NCBI GenBank assembly: GCA_020025075.1
Contig: JAHHSR010000021.1
Location: 1 to 23,535 of the forward strand
Length of the DNA: 23,535 nt
Direction: 5' to 3'
Source of the DNA: Pectinatus sp.
Lineage (GTDB): Bacteria > Bacillota > Negativicutes > Selenomonadales > Selenomonadaceae
Under the pieces are notes generated by a model. That model ran no database searches and was not told where the DNA came from. It saw nothing but the letters and a program-made list of their open reading frames with translations. Shown here piece by piece: positions 14,170-22,086 of this stretch; positions within the stretch are counted from its first letter, which is position 1; each line of letters opens with the position of its first letter. Position numbers and translations under genes: made by a program.

Positions 14170-14568
14170 ATGGGAATGACTGATCCGATTGCAGATATGC
14201 TTACACGTTTGCGCAATGCAAACTCCGTTTTACATGATAAGGTTGAAATCCCCGGGTCCAATATCAAGAAGGCTATTGCCACTGTTTTGAAGGAAGAGGG
14301 CTTCATCAAGGACTTCAATTTTGACGAAGATGGTAAACAGGGTGTAATCACCATCAAATTGAAGTATGGTCCGAACCGCGAACAGGTAATCACCGGCTTA
14401 AAGCGCGTTTCGCGTCCCGGTCTTCGCGCTTATGCGAAAAAAGACCAGTTGCCACGCGTTTTGGGTGGCCTCGGCATCGCCATTATTTCCACTTCTAAGG
14501 GAATTATGAGCGACAAGCAGGCTCGTCAGGCTGGCGTTGGCGGCGAAGTATTAGCTTACGTATGGTAA
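14170..14568 (+). CDS. rpsH: Small subunit ribosomal protein S8
   Basis: A 132-residue S8, a central-domain assembly protein. TDPIADMLTRLRNAN and the C-terminal GIAIISTSKGIMSDKQARQAG...GEVLAYVW are conserved. ATG 14170 follows AAAGGAGG by 9-10 nt; ATG 14176, giving MTDPIADML, is equally close to the family norm. In E. coli S8 represses the spc operon by binding its mRNA near rplE; I did not see an obvious rRNA mimic here. Confidence 0.96.
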   Translation: MGMTDPIADMLTRLRNANSVLHDKVEIPGSNIKKAIATVLKEEGFIKDFNFDEDGKQGVITIKLKYGPNREQVITGLKRVSRPGLRAYAKKDQLPRVLGGLGIAIISTSKGIMSDKQARQAGVGGEVLAYVW

Positions 14569-14592
14569 TTCATTGAACCAGGGGGTGGACAA

Positions 14593-15144
14593 ATGTCAAG
14601 AATTGGTAGAGCACCGATCGCGATTCCGAGCGGCGTTACGATTACAGTTGACGAAAACAACCACGTTGTCGTAAAGGGCCCGAAGGGAGAACTCTCGCGC
14701 ACGTGCCATAAAGATATGAAGATAACAGTCGAAGGCAACACCATCACGGTTGAACGTCCTTCCGACGATAAAATGCATAGATCGTTACACGGCCTCACGC
14801 GCACGCTTATCAACAATATGGTTGTTGGCGTGACGGAAGGCTTCACGAAGAATCTTGAAATCAACGGCGTTGGTTACAGAGCTACGCAGCAGGGCAAAAG
14901 CCTCAATCTTTCTTTGGGCTTTTCGCATCCTGTCATCGTTGAACCGCCTGCAGGCATCACGTTAACTGCTCCGGCACCTAATAAGATTGTCGTATTCGGC
15001 ATTGATAAGGAAGTTGTTGGCGAAGTTGCCGCAAAGATTCGTGGTTATCGCGAACCGGAACCTTATAAAGGCAAGGGCATCAAGTACGAAAACGAACACA
15101 TTCGCCGCAAAGTCGGTAAGGCCGGCGCTAAATCGGCTAAATAA
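14593..15144 (+). CDS. rplF: Large subunit ribosomal protein L6
   Basis: A 183-residue L6 with its two related domains. It starts MSRIGRAPIAIPSGVTI and has the signature PEPYKGKGIKYENEHIRRKVGK near the C-terminus, which ends KAGAKSAK. GGGGGTGG lies 4 nt before ATG 14593, a less canonical binding site than its neighbours. Confidence 0.97.
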   Translation: MSRIGRAPIAIPSGVTITVDENNHVVVKGPKGELSRTCHKDMKITVEGNTITVERPSDDKMHRSLHGLTRTLINNMVVGVTEGFTKNLEINGVGYRATQQGKSLNLSLGFSHPVIVEPPAGITLTAPAPNKIVVFGIDKEVVGEVAAKIRGYREPEPYKGKGIKYENEHIRRKVGKAGAKSAK

Positions 15145-15168
15145 TTTTAACGGGAAGGAGCGATTGAC

Positions 15169-15528
15169 TTGTTCAATAAGCAGGATAAGAATAAGATTCG
15201 CCAAAAACGCCATCTGCGCGTGCGCAATCACATTTTTGGCACGTCGGAAAGACCTCGTCTCAACGTATTCCGCAGCTTGAGTAATATCTATGCTCAAGTC
15301 ATCGATGACGTTCATGGCGTTACGCTGGCAGCAGCTAGTTCCAAAGATAAAGGTTTCGAAAAGTACGGCGGCAATGTCGAAGCTGCAAAAGCTGTCGGCA
15401 CGGCTGTAGCCAAAGCGGCTATGGACAAAGGTATTACGGAAGTTGTTTTTGACCGCGGCGGTTATTTATACCATGGTCGCGTAGCAGCGTTAGCAGATGC
15501 TGCTCGTGAAGCGGGACTTAAATTCTAA
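15169..15528 (+). CDS. rplR: Large subunit ribosomal protein L18
   Basis: A 119-residue L18, a 5S rRNA-binding protein. KIRQKRHLRVRNHIFGTSERPRLNVFRS opens the protein (basic N-terminus) and FDRGGYLYHGRVAALADAAREAGLKF closes it. It starts with TTG 15169 after GGAAGGAG. Confidence 0.96.
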   Translation: MFNKQDKNKIRQKRHLRVRNHIFGTSERPRLNVFRSLSNIYAQVIDDVHGVTLAAASSKDKGFEKYGGNVEAAKAVGTAVAKAAMDKGITEVVFDRGGYLYHGRVAALADAAREAGLKF

Positions 15529-15550
15529 AAATGGAACAGGAGGTTAATTG

Positions 15551-16051
15551 ATGGCCAGAATAGATGCTAGCGCGCTTGAATTGCAAGAAAAAGTTGTATA
15601 TATAAATCGTGTCGCAAAAGTCGTAAAAGGCGGTCGTCGTTTCTCGTTCAGCGCATTAGTCGTTGTCGGTGACGGCAATGGCCATGTCGGCGCAGGACTT
15701 GGTAAAGCCAGCGAAGTGCCGGAAGCCATAAGAAAAGGCATTGAAGATGCCAAGAAAAATCTAATTGAAGTATCGTTGGTTGGCAAGACCATTCCGCATC
15801 AGATTACGGGTATTTTTGGTGCAGGCAAGGTATTGCTCAAACCGGCTGCAAAAGGTACTGGCGTCATCGCCGGTGGTCCGGCTCGTGCCGTACTTGAACT
15901 TTGCGGCATTGGCGATATTTTGACGAAATCGCTCGGTTCTTCCAACCCGAACAACATGGTTCGCGCAACCATTAAGGGTTTACAGGAACTGAAAAAAGCA
16001 GAAACGGTTGCCCAGCTGCGCGGCAAAACCGTTCAGGAACTCTTGGGTTAA
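15551..16051 (+). CDS. rpsE: Small subunit ribosomal protein S5
   Basis: A 166-residue S5 at the mRNA entry and decoding region. It contains VVKGGRRFSFSALVVVGDGNG, the loop in which spectinomycin-resistance changes occur; it looks wild type. LLKPAAKGTGVIAGGPARAVLE and GSSNPNNMVRATI follow. I chose ATG 15551, 7 nt after CAGGAGG; TTG 15548 would add one residue. Confidence 0.96.
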   Translation: MARIDASALELQEKVVYINRVAKVVKGGRRFSFSALVVVGDGNGHVGAGLGKASEVPEAIRKGIEDAKKNLIEVSLVGKTIPHQITGIFGAGKVLLKPAAKGTGVIAGGPARAVLELCGIGDILTKSLGSSNPNNMVRATIKGLQELKKAETVAQLRGKTVQELLG

Positions 16052-16064
16052 GGAGGTTATTGCA

Positions 16065-16250
16065 ATGGCAAAACTGAAAGTTACTCTTACCCGTAGTTTA
16101 ATCGGTCATCCGCAGGATCAAAGAGCCACCGTCAAGGCTCTTGGCTTAAAGAAAATTCGTTCCGTAGTGGAACATGATGATAATCCTTCTATTCGTGGTA
16201 TGCTGCACAAAGTGCGTCATCTCGTCACGGTAGAAGAAATCAAAGCATAA
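16065..16250 (+). CDS. rpmD: Large subunit ribosomal protein L30
   Basis: A 61-residue L30. MAKLKVTLTRSLIGHPQDQR and the RSVVEHDDNPSIRGMLHKVRHLV core match the family. ATG 16065 is set by AAGGAGG (16050-16056), which overlaps the rpsE stop codon. A longer in-frame reading from 16008 runs through rpsE and is not real. Confidence 0.96.
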   Translation: MAKLKVTLTRSLIGHPQDQRATVKALGLKKIRSVVEHDDNPSIRGMLHKVRHLVTVEEIKA

Positions 16251-16261
16251 GGAGGTGCCAG

Positions 16262-16708
16262 ATGACGATGAAATTACATGAATTAGCACCAGCTGAAGGC
16301 TCCAAGAAAACTCGTATCCGCGTTGGTCGCGGTATCGGTTCGGGCCTTGGCAAGACATCAGGCCGTGGCCATAAAGGTCAGAAGGCTCGTTCTGGCGGCG
16401 GTGTCCGCACGGGTTTTGAAGGCGGCCAGATGCCTATTTACCGCAGATTGCCGAAGCGCGGTTTCAAAAACGTATTTGCTAAGCGCTATGCTGAAGTTAA
16501 TGTTTGCATGCTGGAACGCTTCGAAGATGGCGCTTTAGTCGACGCAGTAGCATTGGTCGAATCAGGCATCTTGAAGAATGTTTATGACGGCATCCGCATT
16601 CTTGGCGAAGGTGAACTTACCAAGAAGCTGAACGTCAAGGCACAGGGATTCACAAAATCTGCTGAAGAAAAAATTAAAGCGGCAGGCGGGCAAATTGAGG
16701 TGATTTGA
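16262..16708 (+). CDS. rplO: Large subunit ribosomal protein L15
   Basis: A 148-residue L15 (146 if ATG 16268 is used). MKLHELAPAEGSKK and the glycine-rich arm RVGRGIGSGLGKTSGRGHKG and GFEGGQMPIYRRLPKRGF are diagnostic. TAAGGAGGTG bridges the rpmD stop and this start. Its 3' end contains the ribosome binding site of secY. Confidence 0.96.
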   Translation: MTMKLHELAPAEGSKKTRIRVGRGIGSGLGKTSGRGHKGQKARSGGGVRTGFEGGQMPIYRRLPKRGFKNVFAKRYAEVNVCMLERFEDGALVDAVALVESGILKNVYDGIRILGEGELTKKLNVKAQGFTKSAEEKIKAAGGQIEVI

Positions 16709-16709
16709 G

Positions 16710-17966
16710 TTGATTTCAGCCCTTGGGAACGTCTTTAAAATTCCTGAGTTAAGGCAGAAAGTCATCTTCACCTTAATCATGTTCGCTGTGTTCAGGCTGG
16801 GGACGCATATACCCGTTCCCGGCGTTGATCCCACGACATTAGAACATCTGTTCAACGGTGGTAATTTATTTGGTCTTTTGGATTTGTTCTCTGGCGGTGC
16901 CCTGAGCAAGTTTTCTATCTTTGCCATGAGTATTACGCCATATATCAACGCTTCCATTATTTTGCAGCTGCTTGCTGTCGTAGTTCCGACATTAGAGCAG
17001 TGGTCAAAAGAAGGCGCTGAAGGACAGAAAAAAACGACTAAGCTGACGCGGTATTTGACCGTTGTCTTAGCCTTCTTGCAAGCAATTGGCATGTCAATTG
17101 GCTTGAAGGCGGCGATAATTAATCCGAGCATTGTCTCAATCCTGATTATCGCGACGACGCTCACGGCCGGCACGATTTTCCTCATGTGGGTGGGCGAGCA
17201 AATTACCTCGCACGGTATAGGTAATGGCATTTCGCTCATCATCTTTGCCGGTATCGTTGCCGCATTACCTCATTCGCTGGCGACTATTTACCAGTATCTC
17301 AGAGCGGGCACGATAAATTACTTTGACGTATTCCTCTTCCTCATTATCGCTCTTGCAATGGTGGTCTTTGTTATTGCCATTCAGCAGGGTGAACGCAGGA
17401 TACCGATATCTTATACAAAGCGGCTTGTCGGCAATAAGGTCTATGGCGGTAATTCATCGCATTTGCCGCTCAAGGTCAATCAGGCAGGCGTCATTCCGAT
17501 TATCTTCGCCTCGTCACTTTTGATGTTCCCCGCTACGATAGGACAGTTTGTTCAGGTGGGCTGGGTGAAGACGATAGCCTCTTATTTCCAGTGGGGCACG
17601 CTCTCCAACTCAATCATCTACACGCTACTGATAATTTTCTTTACTTATTTTTATACAGCTGTTACACTTAAAATACCGGATTTAGCAGACAATCTCAAAA
17701 AATATGGTGGCTTTATCCCGGGAATTCGTCCGGGTCAGGACACTGCCGATTATTTGGATCGCATCATGACGAGAATTACGCTCGCCGGTGCGGTATTTCT
17801 GGCATTTATTGCGATACTCCCCTCGATAGTTGCTCATGCTACGCATATCGAAGGCGTATATTTCGGTGGAACGGCGCTGCTTATCGTTGTCGGCGTAGCG
17901 CTTGATACGATGAAGCAGATTGAATCCATGGTAGTCATGCGCAATTATGAAGGATTTATGAAATAG
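16710..17966 (+). CDS. secY: Protein translocase channel subunit SecY
   Basis: A 418-residue integral membrane protein, the pore of the Sec translocon that exports and inserts proteins. About ten hydrophobic segments are visible. The plug-region signature LFGLLDLFSGGALSKFSIFAMSI is present in two blocks, as are NGISLIIFAGIVA, the cytoplasmic loop GERRIPISYTKRL and NSSHLPLKVNQAGVIPIIFAS. It starts with TTG 16710 one base after the rplO stop, using GAGGTGAT inside rplO, so the two are coupled. Adk follows by 8 nt. Confidence 0.97.
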   Translation: MISALGNVFKIPELRQKVIFTLIMFAVFRLGTHIPVPGVDPTTLEHLFNGGNLFGLLDLFSGGALSKFSIFAMSITPYINASIILQLLAVVVPTLEQWSKEGAEGQKKTTKLTRYLTVVLAFLQAIGMSIGLKAAIINPSIVSILIIATTLTAGTIFLMWVGEQITSHGIGNGISLIIFAGIVAALPHSLATIYQYLRAGTINYFDVFLFLIIALAMVVFVIAIQQGERRIPISYTKRLVGNKVYGGNSSHLPLKVNQAGVIPIIFASSLLMFPATIGQFVQVGWVKTIASYFQWGTLSNSIIYTLLIIFFTYFYTAVTLKIPDLADNLKKYGGFIPGIRPGQDTADYLDRIMTRITLAGAVFLAFIAILPSIVAHATHIEGVYFGGTALLIVVGVALDTMKQIESMVVMRNYEGFMK

Positions 17967-17974
17967 GAGGCACT

Positions 17975-18619
17975 ATGCATATTTTATTAATGGGACCTCC
18001 TGGTGCCGGCAAAGGTACACAGGCGGCAAAACTTGTTGAAGAGTTCGGTGTAGCACACATCTCTACGGGTGATATGTTCAGAGCAGCAGTCAAGAATCAG
18101 ACAGAGCTCGGCAAGAGAGCTCAAGAGTGCATGGCTGCTGGCAAGCTCGTTCCCGATGATGTTACCATCGGGATTGTCAAAGAACGCTTGGCACAGGACG
18201 ATTGCAAAAAAGGCTTTATTCTCGACGGTTTTCCAAGAACGGTCGAGCAGGCAGAAGCGCTGGAAAAAATTCTCAAAGAATTAGATTTGGCACTTGATTG
18301 TGCGCTCAATATTGATGTGCCGTCAGCTGAATTGGTCGAAAGAGCAGTCGGCCGCCGCATCTGCAAGAAGTGCGGTGCGACATACAATATAAAATTCAAG
18401 CCGCCCGTTAAAGAAGGTATATGTGATGCCTGCGGAGGTGAGCTTTACCAACGTGCCGATGACAGTGAAGCGACAATGAAAAATCGCTTGGCCGTTTACG
18501 ACGAACAGACGAAGCCGCTCATTGCTTTTTACAAGCAAAATGGCCTCTACAAAGAAGTCGATGGCCGTCAATCTATGGAAGCGGTCTACAGTGATATTAT
18601 TGCTGCACTGCGCGGTTGA
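17975..18619 (+). CDS. adk: Adenylate kinase, zinc-type
   Basis: A 214-residue adenylate kinase (ATP + AMP to 2 ADP). The P-loop is GPPGAGKGT (7-15), the AMP site includes STGDMFRAAV and DGFPRTV (84-90). The LID domain has four cysteines, C130, C133, C150 and C153, typical of the Gram-positive zinc form. AGGAGG precedes ATG 17975. In most Bacillota, map follows adk; here it does not, and infA comes 87 nt later. Confidence 0.97.
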   Translation: MHILLMGPPGAGKGTQAAKLVEEFGVAHISTGDMFRAAVKNQTELGKRAQECMAAGKLVPDDVTIGIVKERLAQDDCKKGFILDGFPRTVEQAEALEKILKELDLALDCALNIDVPSAELVERAVGRRICKKCGATYNIKFKPPVKEGICDACGGELYQRADDSEATMKNRLAVYDEQTKPLIAFYKQNGLYKEVDGRQSMEAVYSDIIAALRG

Positions 18620-18629
18620 CAAACTTAAA

Positions 18630-18682
18630 GTTGGGCAAGAATGGTTCCTGAAGAAGGTTGCCTGAAAATTTTTTCGCCCAAC
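18630..18682 (+). other. Long-range inverted repeat between adk and infA
   Basis: GTTGGGC (18630-18636) pairs with GCCCAAC (18676-18682). Adding AAGAA with TTTTC extends the stem to 12 positions with one mismatch and one wobble. The 18620-18706 gap is where map normally lies. No T tract follows, so it is not an obvious terminator. It might be a leader for infA, a processing site, or a scar; its function is unknown. Confidence 0.4.
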
Positions 18683-18706
18683 CTTTATTCGAAAGGAAGC
18701 AAATTC

Positions 18707-18925
18707 ATGTCTAAACAAGATGTAATTGAAGTTGAAGGTAAAGTGCTCGAGGCATTGCCCAATGCGATGTTTCAGGTCGAACTGGAAAATGGCCATGTAG
18801 TCTTGGCACATGTTTCAGGTAAAATACGCATGAATTTCATTCGTATCCTGCCAGGCGACAAGGTCACAATCGAGCTCACACCGTATGATTTATCGCGGGG
18901 CCGTATCACCTATCGTTTTAAATAG
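18707..18925 (+). CDS. infA: Translation initiation factor IF-1
   Basis: A 72-residue single S1/OB-fold protein that binds the 30S A site during initiation. SKQDVIEVEGKVLEALPNAMF, LENGHVVLAHVSGKIRMNFIRI and the C-terminal LSRGRITYRFK are the family landmarks, at the usual length. ATG 18707 has GAAAGGAAG upstream. A longer in-frame reading from 18641 is rejected because it lacks conservation and a binding site. Confidence 0.97.
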   Translation: MSKQDVIEVEGKVLEALPNAMFQVELENGHVVLAHVSGKIRMNFIRILPGDKVTIELTPYDLSRGRITYRFK

Positions 18926-18967
18926 GCGGCAGCCACGCTTTAAGAATTGCCGAAAGGAGCAATCGCA

Positions 18968-19081
18968 ATGAAAGTACGTCCATCAGTGAAACGTATTTGT
19001 GAAAAATGTAAAATAATCAAGCGCAAAGGTCGTGTCATGGTCATTTGCGAAAACCCTAAACATAAACAAAAACAAGGATAA
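18968..19081 (+). CDS. rpmJ: Large subunit ribosomal protein L36, zinc type
   Basis: A 37-residue protein, MKVRPSVKRICEKCKIIKRK at its start and ending NPKHKQKQG. C11, C14, C27 and H32 form the zinc-ribbon site of the zinc-dependent L36 form. GAAAGGAGC lies before ATG 18968. It sits between infA and rpsM as in other Bacillota. Confidence 0.96.
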   Translation: MKVRPSVKRICEKCKIIKRKGRVMVICENPKHKQKQG

Positions 19082-19099
19082 TAGGAGGTGCTTTGATAT

Positions 19100-19471
19100 A
19101 TGGCACGTATTGCCGGCGTAGATTTACCACGCGAAAAGCGCATTGAAATTGCGTTAACATATATATATGGTATCGGTTTGAAGTCCTCGAAGGACATTTT
19201 GAAAAAGACGGGCATCAATCCTGATACGCGCGAACGCGATTTGACGGAAGATGAAATCGCAAAGCTGCGTGAAATCATTGAAAAGGATTATGTCGTCGAA
19301 GGCGACCTTCGCCGTGAAGTTTCTTTGAACATCAAGCGCTTGGTCGAAATCGGCTGCTACCGTGGCAGACGCCATCGCTTAGGATTGCCTGTCCGCGGAC
19401 AGAATACGAAAAACAATGCTCGCACCAGAAAAGGCCCGAAAAAGGCTGTAATGGGCAAGAAGAAAGATTGA
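19100..19471 (+). CDS. rpsM: Small subunit ribosomal protein S13
   Basis: A 123-residue S13 in the 30S head, contacting the P-site tRNA through its C-terminal tail. MARIAGVDLPREKRIEIALT and the helix-two-turn-helix GIGLKSSKDILKKTGI are typical, with RHRLGLPVRGQNTKNNARTRKG (in two blocks) near the end. AGGAGGTG precedes ATG 19100. Confidence 0.97.
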   Translation: MARIAGVDLPREKRIEIALTYIYGIGLKSSKDILKKTGINPDTRERDLTEDEIAKLREIIEKDYVVEGDLRREVSLNIKRLVEIGCYRGRRHRLGLPVRGQNTKNNARTRKGPKKAVMGKKKD

Positions 19472-19486
19472 TAAGGAGGAGTAGAA

Positions 19487-19876
19487 TTGGCAGCAGGTAA
19501 ATCTCGTCCGAAGAGAAGAGAACGCAAGAACGTTGAATATGGCGTAGCTCATATCCGTTCGACCTTCAATAATACAATTGTAACGATTACCGATAAGAAC
19601 GGCAACGCCCTTTCTTGGGCAAGTGCTGGCGGCCTCGGCTTTAGAGGTTCCCGCAAGAGCACGCCGTTTGCCGCTCAGATGGCCGCTGAAGTAGCAGCTA
19701 AGGCCGCTATGGAACATGGCTTAAAGCAGGTTGAAGTATATGTAAAAGGTCCTGGCGCAGGACGCGAAGCAGCAATCCGCTCGCTCCAGGCAACTGGTCT
19801 CGAAGTAAACATCATCAAAGACGTTACGCCGATTCCGCATAATGGTTGCCGTCCGCCCAAACGCAGAAGAGTATAA
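19487..19876 (+). CDS. rpsK: Small subunit ribosomal protein S11
   Basis: A 129-residue S11 on the 30S platform. GVAHIRSTFNNTIVTITDKNG and VKGPGAGREAAIRSLQATGL are diagnostic, and it ends PHNGCRPPKRRRV. It starts with TTG 19487, 6-7 nt after AAGGAGGA. Confidence 0.97.
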   Translation: MAAGKSRPKRRERKNVEYGVAHIRSTFNNTIVTITDKNGNALSWASAGGLGFRGSRKSTPFAAQMAAEVAAKAAMEHGLKQVEVYVKGPGAGREAAIRSLQATGLEVNIIKDVTPIPHNGCRPPKRRRV

Positions 19877-19895
19877 TAGGAGGGAAGATAAATAA

Positions 19896-20483
19896 ATGGC
19901 AATTGATAAAGTACCGTCCTTGAAAAGATGCCGTTCGCTGGGCATCGAAGCAGCTGTAGTCGGCCTCGGCAAGAAGTCGAAGCGCCAGGTACGCCGCACC
20001 AACCGCAAAGTTAGTGAATATGGTATTCAGCTCAAGGAAAAGCAAAAGGCTAAATTCATCTACGGCGTGCTGGAAAAGCAGTTCCGCCTTTACTATGATA
20101 AAGCGAAGAAGATGCAGGGCATCACGGGTGAAAACCTTCTTATCCTGCTCGAAAGACGCCTTGACAATGTCGTCTATCGCCTTGGCCTTGCCAATACGCG
20201 CCGTCAGGCTCGTCAGATTGTTGTGCATGGCCACATCACGGTAAATGGCAAGCGTTTGGACATTCCTTCCGCTCTCGTCAGTGCCGGCGATGTTATTGAA
20301 GTTGCTGAAAAGAGCCGTTCCAGCGAAATGTTTAAGGCCATTGCCGAAGGTGGCAACAGCCTCAGCGTTCCTGCTTGGCTCACGGCAAAAGAACTCGGTG
20401 GAACTGTTACCAGATTCCCTAATCGCGATGAAATCGATGTTCCGGTTGAAGAACAGGCGATCATCGAATTGTACTCCAGATAA
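19896..20483 (+). CDS. rpsD: Small subunit ribosomal protein S4, zinc-free type
   Basis: A 195-residue S4, a primary assembly protein and ribosomal accuracy factor. The S4 RNA-binding domain is at about 87-145 (RRLDNVVYRLGLANTRRQARQIVVHGH in two blocks). The N-terminus (VPSLKRCRSLG) lacks the four-cysteine zinc site of long S4 forms, and the protein is shorter than the usual 198-209 residues. It lies in the alpha block, unlike in B. subtilis where rpsD is monocistronic. GGAGGGAAG precedes ATG 19896. Confidence 0.96.
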   Translation: MAIDKVPSLKRCRSLGIEAAVVGLGKKSKRQVRRTNRKVSEYGIQLKEKQKAKFIYGVLEKQFRLYYDKAKKMQGITGENLLILLERRLDNVVYRLGLANTRRQARQIVVHGHITVNGKRLDIPSALVSAGDVIEVAEKSRSSEMFKAIAEGGNSLSVPAWLTAKELGGTVTRFPNRDEIDVPVEEQAIIELYSR

Positions 20484-20543
20484 TATGTCATTTTTTGCAT
20501 CTGTGGCATTTTTGAAGTACGAAATAGAGGAGGGGAATTTTAA

Positions 20544-21503
20544 ATGATCGAAATCGAGAAGCCGAAAATTGAAATCGTGGAAATCAGTGAAGACCAAAAG
20601 TACGGCAAATTCGTCTGCGAACCGCTGGAAAGGGGTTATGGGACGACTTTGGGCAACTCGTTGCGCCGTATTCTCTTGTCCTCTTTGATGGGCGCTGCAA
20701 TTACGTCAATCAAGATTGATGGTGTCCTCCATGAGTTTTCTACTATTCCGGGTGTGCGTGACGACGTAACCAACATCATTTTGAACTTGAAGTCGCTGTG
20801 CCTCAAGATGTACGATGATGAACCGCATACGATTTACATCGACGTTACGGGTGAAAAGGAAGTAACAGGTGCTGATATTAAGACGGGCTCTGACATCGAA
20901 GTCTTGAATCCTGACCTTCATATCGCCACGGTTGATGAAAGCGGCTCCTTGCACATCGAGATGATCGTTGAACGAGGACGTGGTTATGTACCGGCCGACA
21001 AGAATAAAAAACCGAATCAGCCTATCGGTGTTATACCCATTGACTCAATTTTTTCCCCTATCCAAAGAGTAAATTATACTGTAACGGATACACGTGTTGG
21101 AAATGTTACGGACTATGACAAGCTGACTTTAGAGGTATGGACTAATGGTTCATTGCGTCCGGAAGAAGCGATAAGCAAGTCTGCTGGCATTTTAATTGCA
21201 CATTTCAAGCTGTTCCAGAGCATGGCAGGCGCTTCTGAAGAAGAAGGCGAAAAAGAAAGCCCGTTCATGGATGCTGAAGAAGAAAACGCAAGTAAGGTCA
21301 TGGACATGACAATTGACGAACTCGATTTGTCTGTTCGTTCCTTTAATTGCTTAAAGCGCGCTGAGATCAATACAGTGGCTGATCTCGTGCAGAGAACTGA
21401 AGATGATATGATGAAGGTTAGAAATCTCGGCAGAAAATCTCTCGATGAGGTTATCAACAAGCTCAAAGAGCTGGGACTTTCCCTTGCACATACGGACGAA
21501 TAG
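20544..21503 (+). CDS. rpoA: RNA polymerase alpha subunit
   Basis: A 319-residue alpha subunit. The N-terminal dimerisation domain has GYGTTLGNSLRRILLSSLMG; the C-terminal domain, which binds UP elements and activators, is at about 255-312 (RSFNCLKRAEINTVADLVQ then KVRNLGRKSLDEVINKLKELGL). An acidic linker (EEEGEKESPFMDAEEENAS in part) connects them. GAGGAGGGG precedes ATG 20544. A 60-nt gap with no clear promoter separates it from rpsD. Confidence 0.98.
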   Translation: MIEIEKPKIEIVEISEDQKYGKFVCEPLERGYGTTLGNSLRRILLSSLMGAAITSIKIDGVLHEFSTIPGVRDDVTNIILNLKSLCLKMYDDEPHTIYIDVTGEKEVTGADIKTGSDIEVLNPDLHIATVDESGSLHIEMIVERGRGYVPADKNKKPNQPIGVIPIDSIFSPIQRVNYTVTDTRVGNVTDYDKLTLEVWTNGSLRPEEAISKSAGILIAHFKLFQSMAGASEEEGEKESPFMDAEEENASKVMDMTIDELDLSVRSFNCLKRAEINTVADLVQRTEDDMMKVRNLGRKSLDEVINKLKELGLSLAHTDE

Positions 21504-21514
21504 GAGGAGAAAAA

Positions 21515-21856
21515 TTGGCTTATAGAAAATTAGGTCGCGATAGTAGCGCCCGCCGTGCGCTTTTCCGTAGCGTACTGACAGCTTTCTTTAAAGCTGGCCG
21601 CATTGAAACGACGGAAGCTAAAGCGAAAGAAATCAGCGGTCTCGCTGAAAAGATGATTACGTTGGCAAAGCGTGGTGATTTGCACGCTCGTCGTCAAGTT
21701 GCAGCTGATTTGCTCGATGAATCGGTACTCAAAAAATTATTCGACGAAATTGCTCCGCAGTACAAAGAACGTCAGGGCGGTTACACGCGCATCATGAAGA
21801 TGGGCCCGCGTCGTGGCGATGCTGCGCCGATGGTTATTCTCGAATTAGTAAAATAA
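21515..21856 (+). CDS. rplQ: Large subunit ribosomal protein L17
   Basis: A 113-residue L17 with the typical RKLGRDSSARRALFRSVLTAF opening (two blocks), RIETTEAKAKEI and TRIMKMGPRRGDAAPMVILELVK at the end. It starts with TTG 21515 after AGGAGGAG. Last gene of the alpha block; hairpins and a terminator follow. Confidence 0.97.
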   Translation: MAYRKLGRDSSARRALFRSVLTAFFKAGRIETTEAKAKEISGLAEKMITLAKRGDLHARRQVAADLLDESVLKKLFDEIAPQYKERQGGYTRIMKMGPRRGDAAPMVILELVK

Positions 21857-21884
21857 GCTGGCCTGTTTTATGCCGATAATTCCT

Positions 21885-22006
21885 CCACCTCTTGAGGTGG
21901 TGGGATTGTTGGTATTTGTTGCAGAAGGTGGCTTTTGTCACCAGGCGCGAAGAATTTCGCGCTGCTCCCGCCTTTTGGCGGGAGTGCGCCAAGTGATGCT
22001 TGGTGC
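21885..22006 (+). repeat. Array of five hairpins after rplQ (possible dispersed repeat or structured RNA)
   Basis: Consecutive stem-loops: CCACCTC/GAGGTGG (21885-21900), GGTGG/TCACC (21927-21942), GCGCGAA/TTCGCGC (21945-21962), CTCCCGCC/GGCGGGAG with a TTTT loop (21965-21984) and GCGCCAAG/CTTGGTGC with one wobble (21986-22006). They run straight into the terminator stem. No open frame here looks coding. The concentration of perfect stems suggests a mobile palindromic repeat or a stable 3' RNA structure; which one cannot be decided here. Confidence 0.5.
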
Positions 22007-22033
22007 CCCTGCTGAGTGCAGGGGTTTTTTTTT
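22006..22033 (+). terminator. rplQ: Strong rho-independent terminator of the ribosomal block
   Basis: CCCCTGC (22006-22012), loop TGAGT, GCAGGGG (22018-22024), then nine T (22025-22033). It ends the S10-spc-alpha transcript. Confidence 0.92.
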
Positions 22034-22040
22034 GCTCTAA

Positions 22041-22077
22041 ATAAAAAACGCCCCTTGCACCATTGGTGCAAGGGGCG
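22041..22077 (-). terminator. Terminator of the adh gene
   Basis: Read on the - strand, CGCCCCTTGCACCA (22077-22064 side) pairs perfectly with its complement at 22049-22062, one base between, a 14-bp stem. It is followed by T6-A-T2 (22048-22041). It starts 10 nt after the adh stop and points against the rplQ terminator, giving convergent termination. Confidence 0.88.
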
Positions 22078-22086
22078 GCAAGAACT

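Noticed and set aside
3229..16051. Target-site antibiotic resistance in S12, S5, L4 or L22
   Set aside because: The usual resistance positions look wild type in the translated sequences.
18616..18644. Perfect TTGACA at the adk stop as an infA promoter
   Set aside because: The positions 16-18 bp downstream (GAATGG, AATGGT) are poor -10 matches.
18641..18706. N-terminal extension of IF-1 from ATG 18641
   Set aside because: IF-1 is 72 residues in nearly all bacteria, the binding site fits ATG 18707, and the extension lies in the hairpin region.
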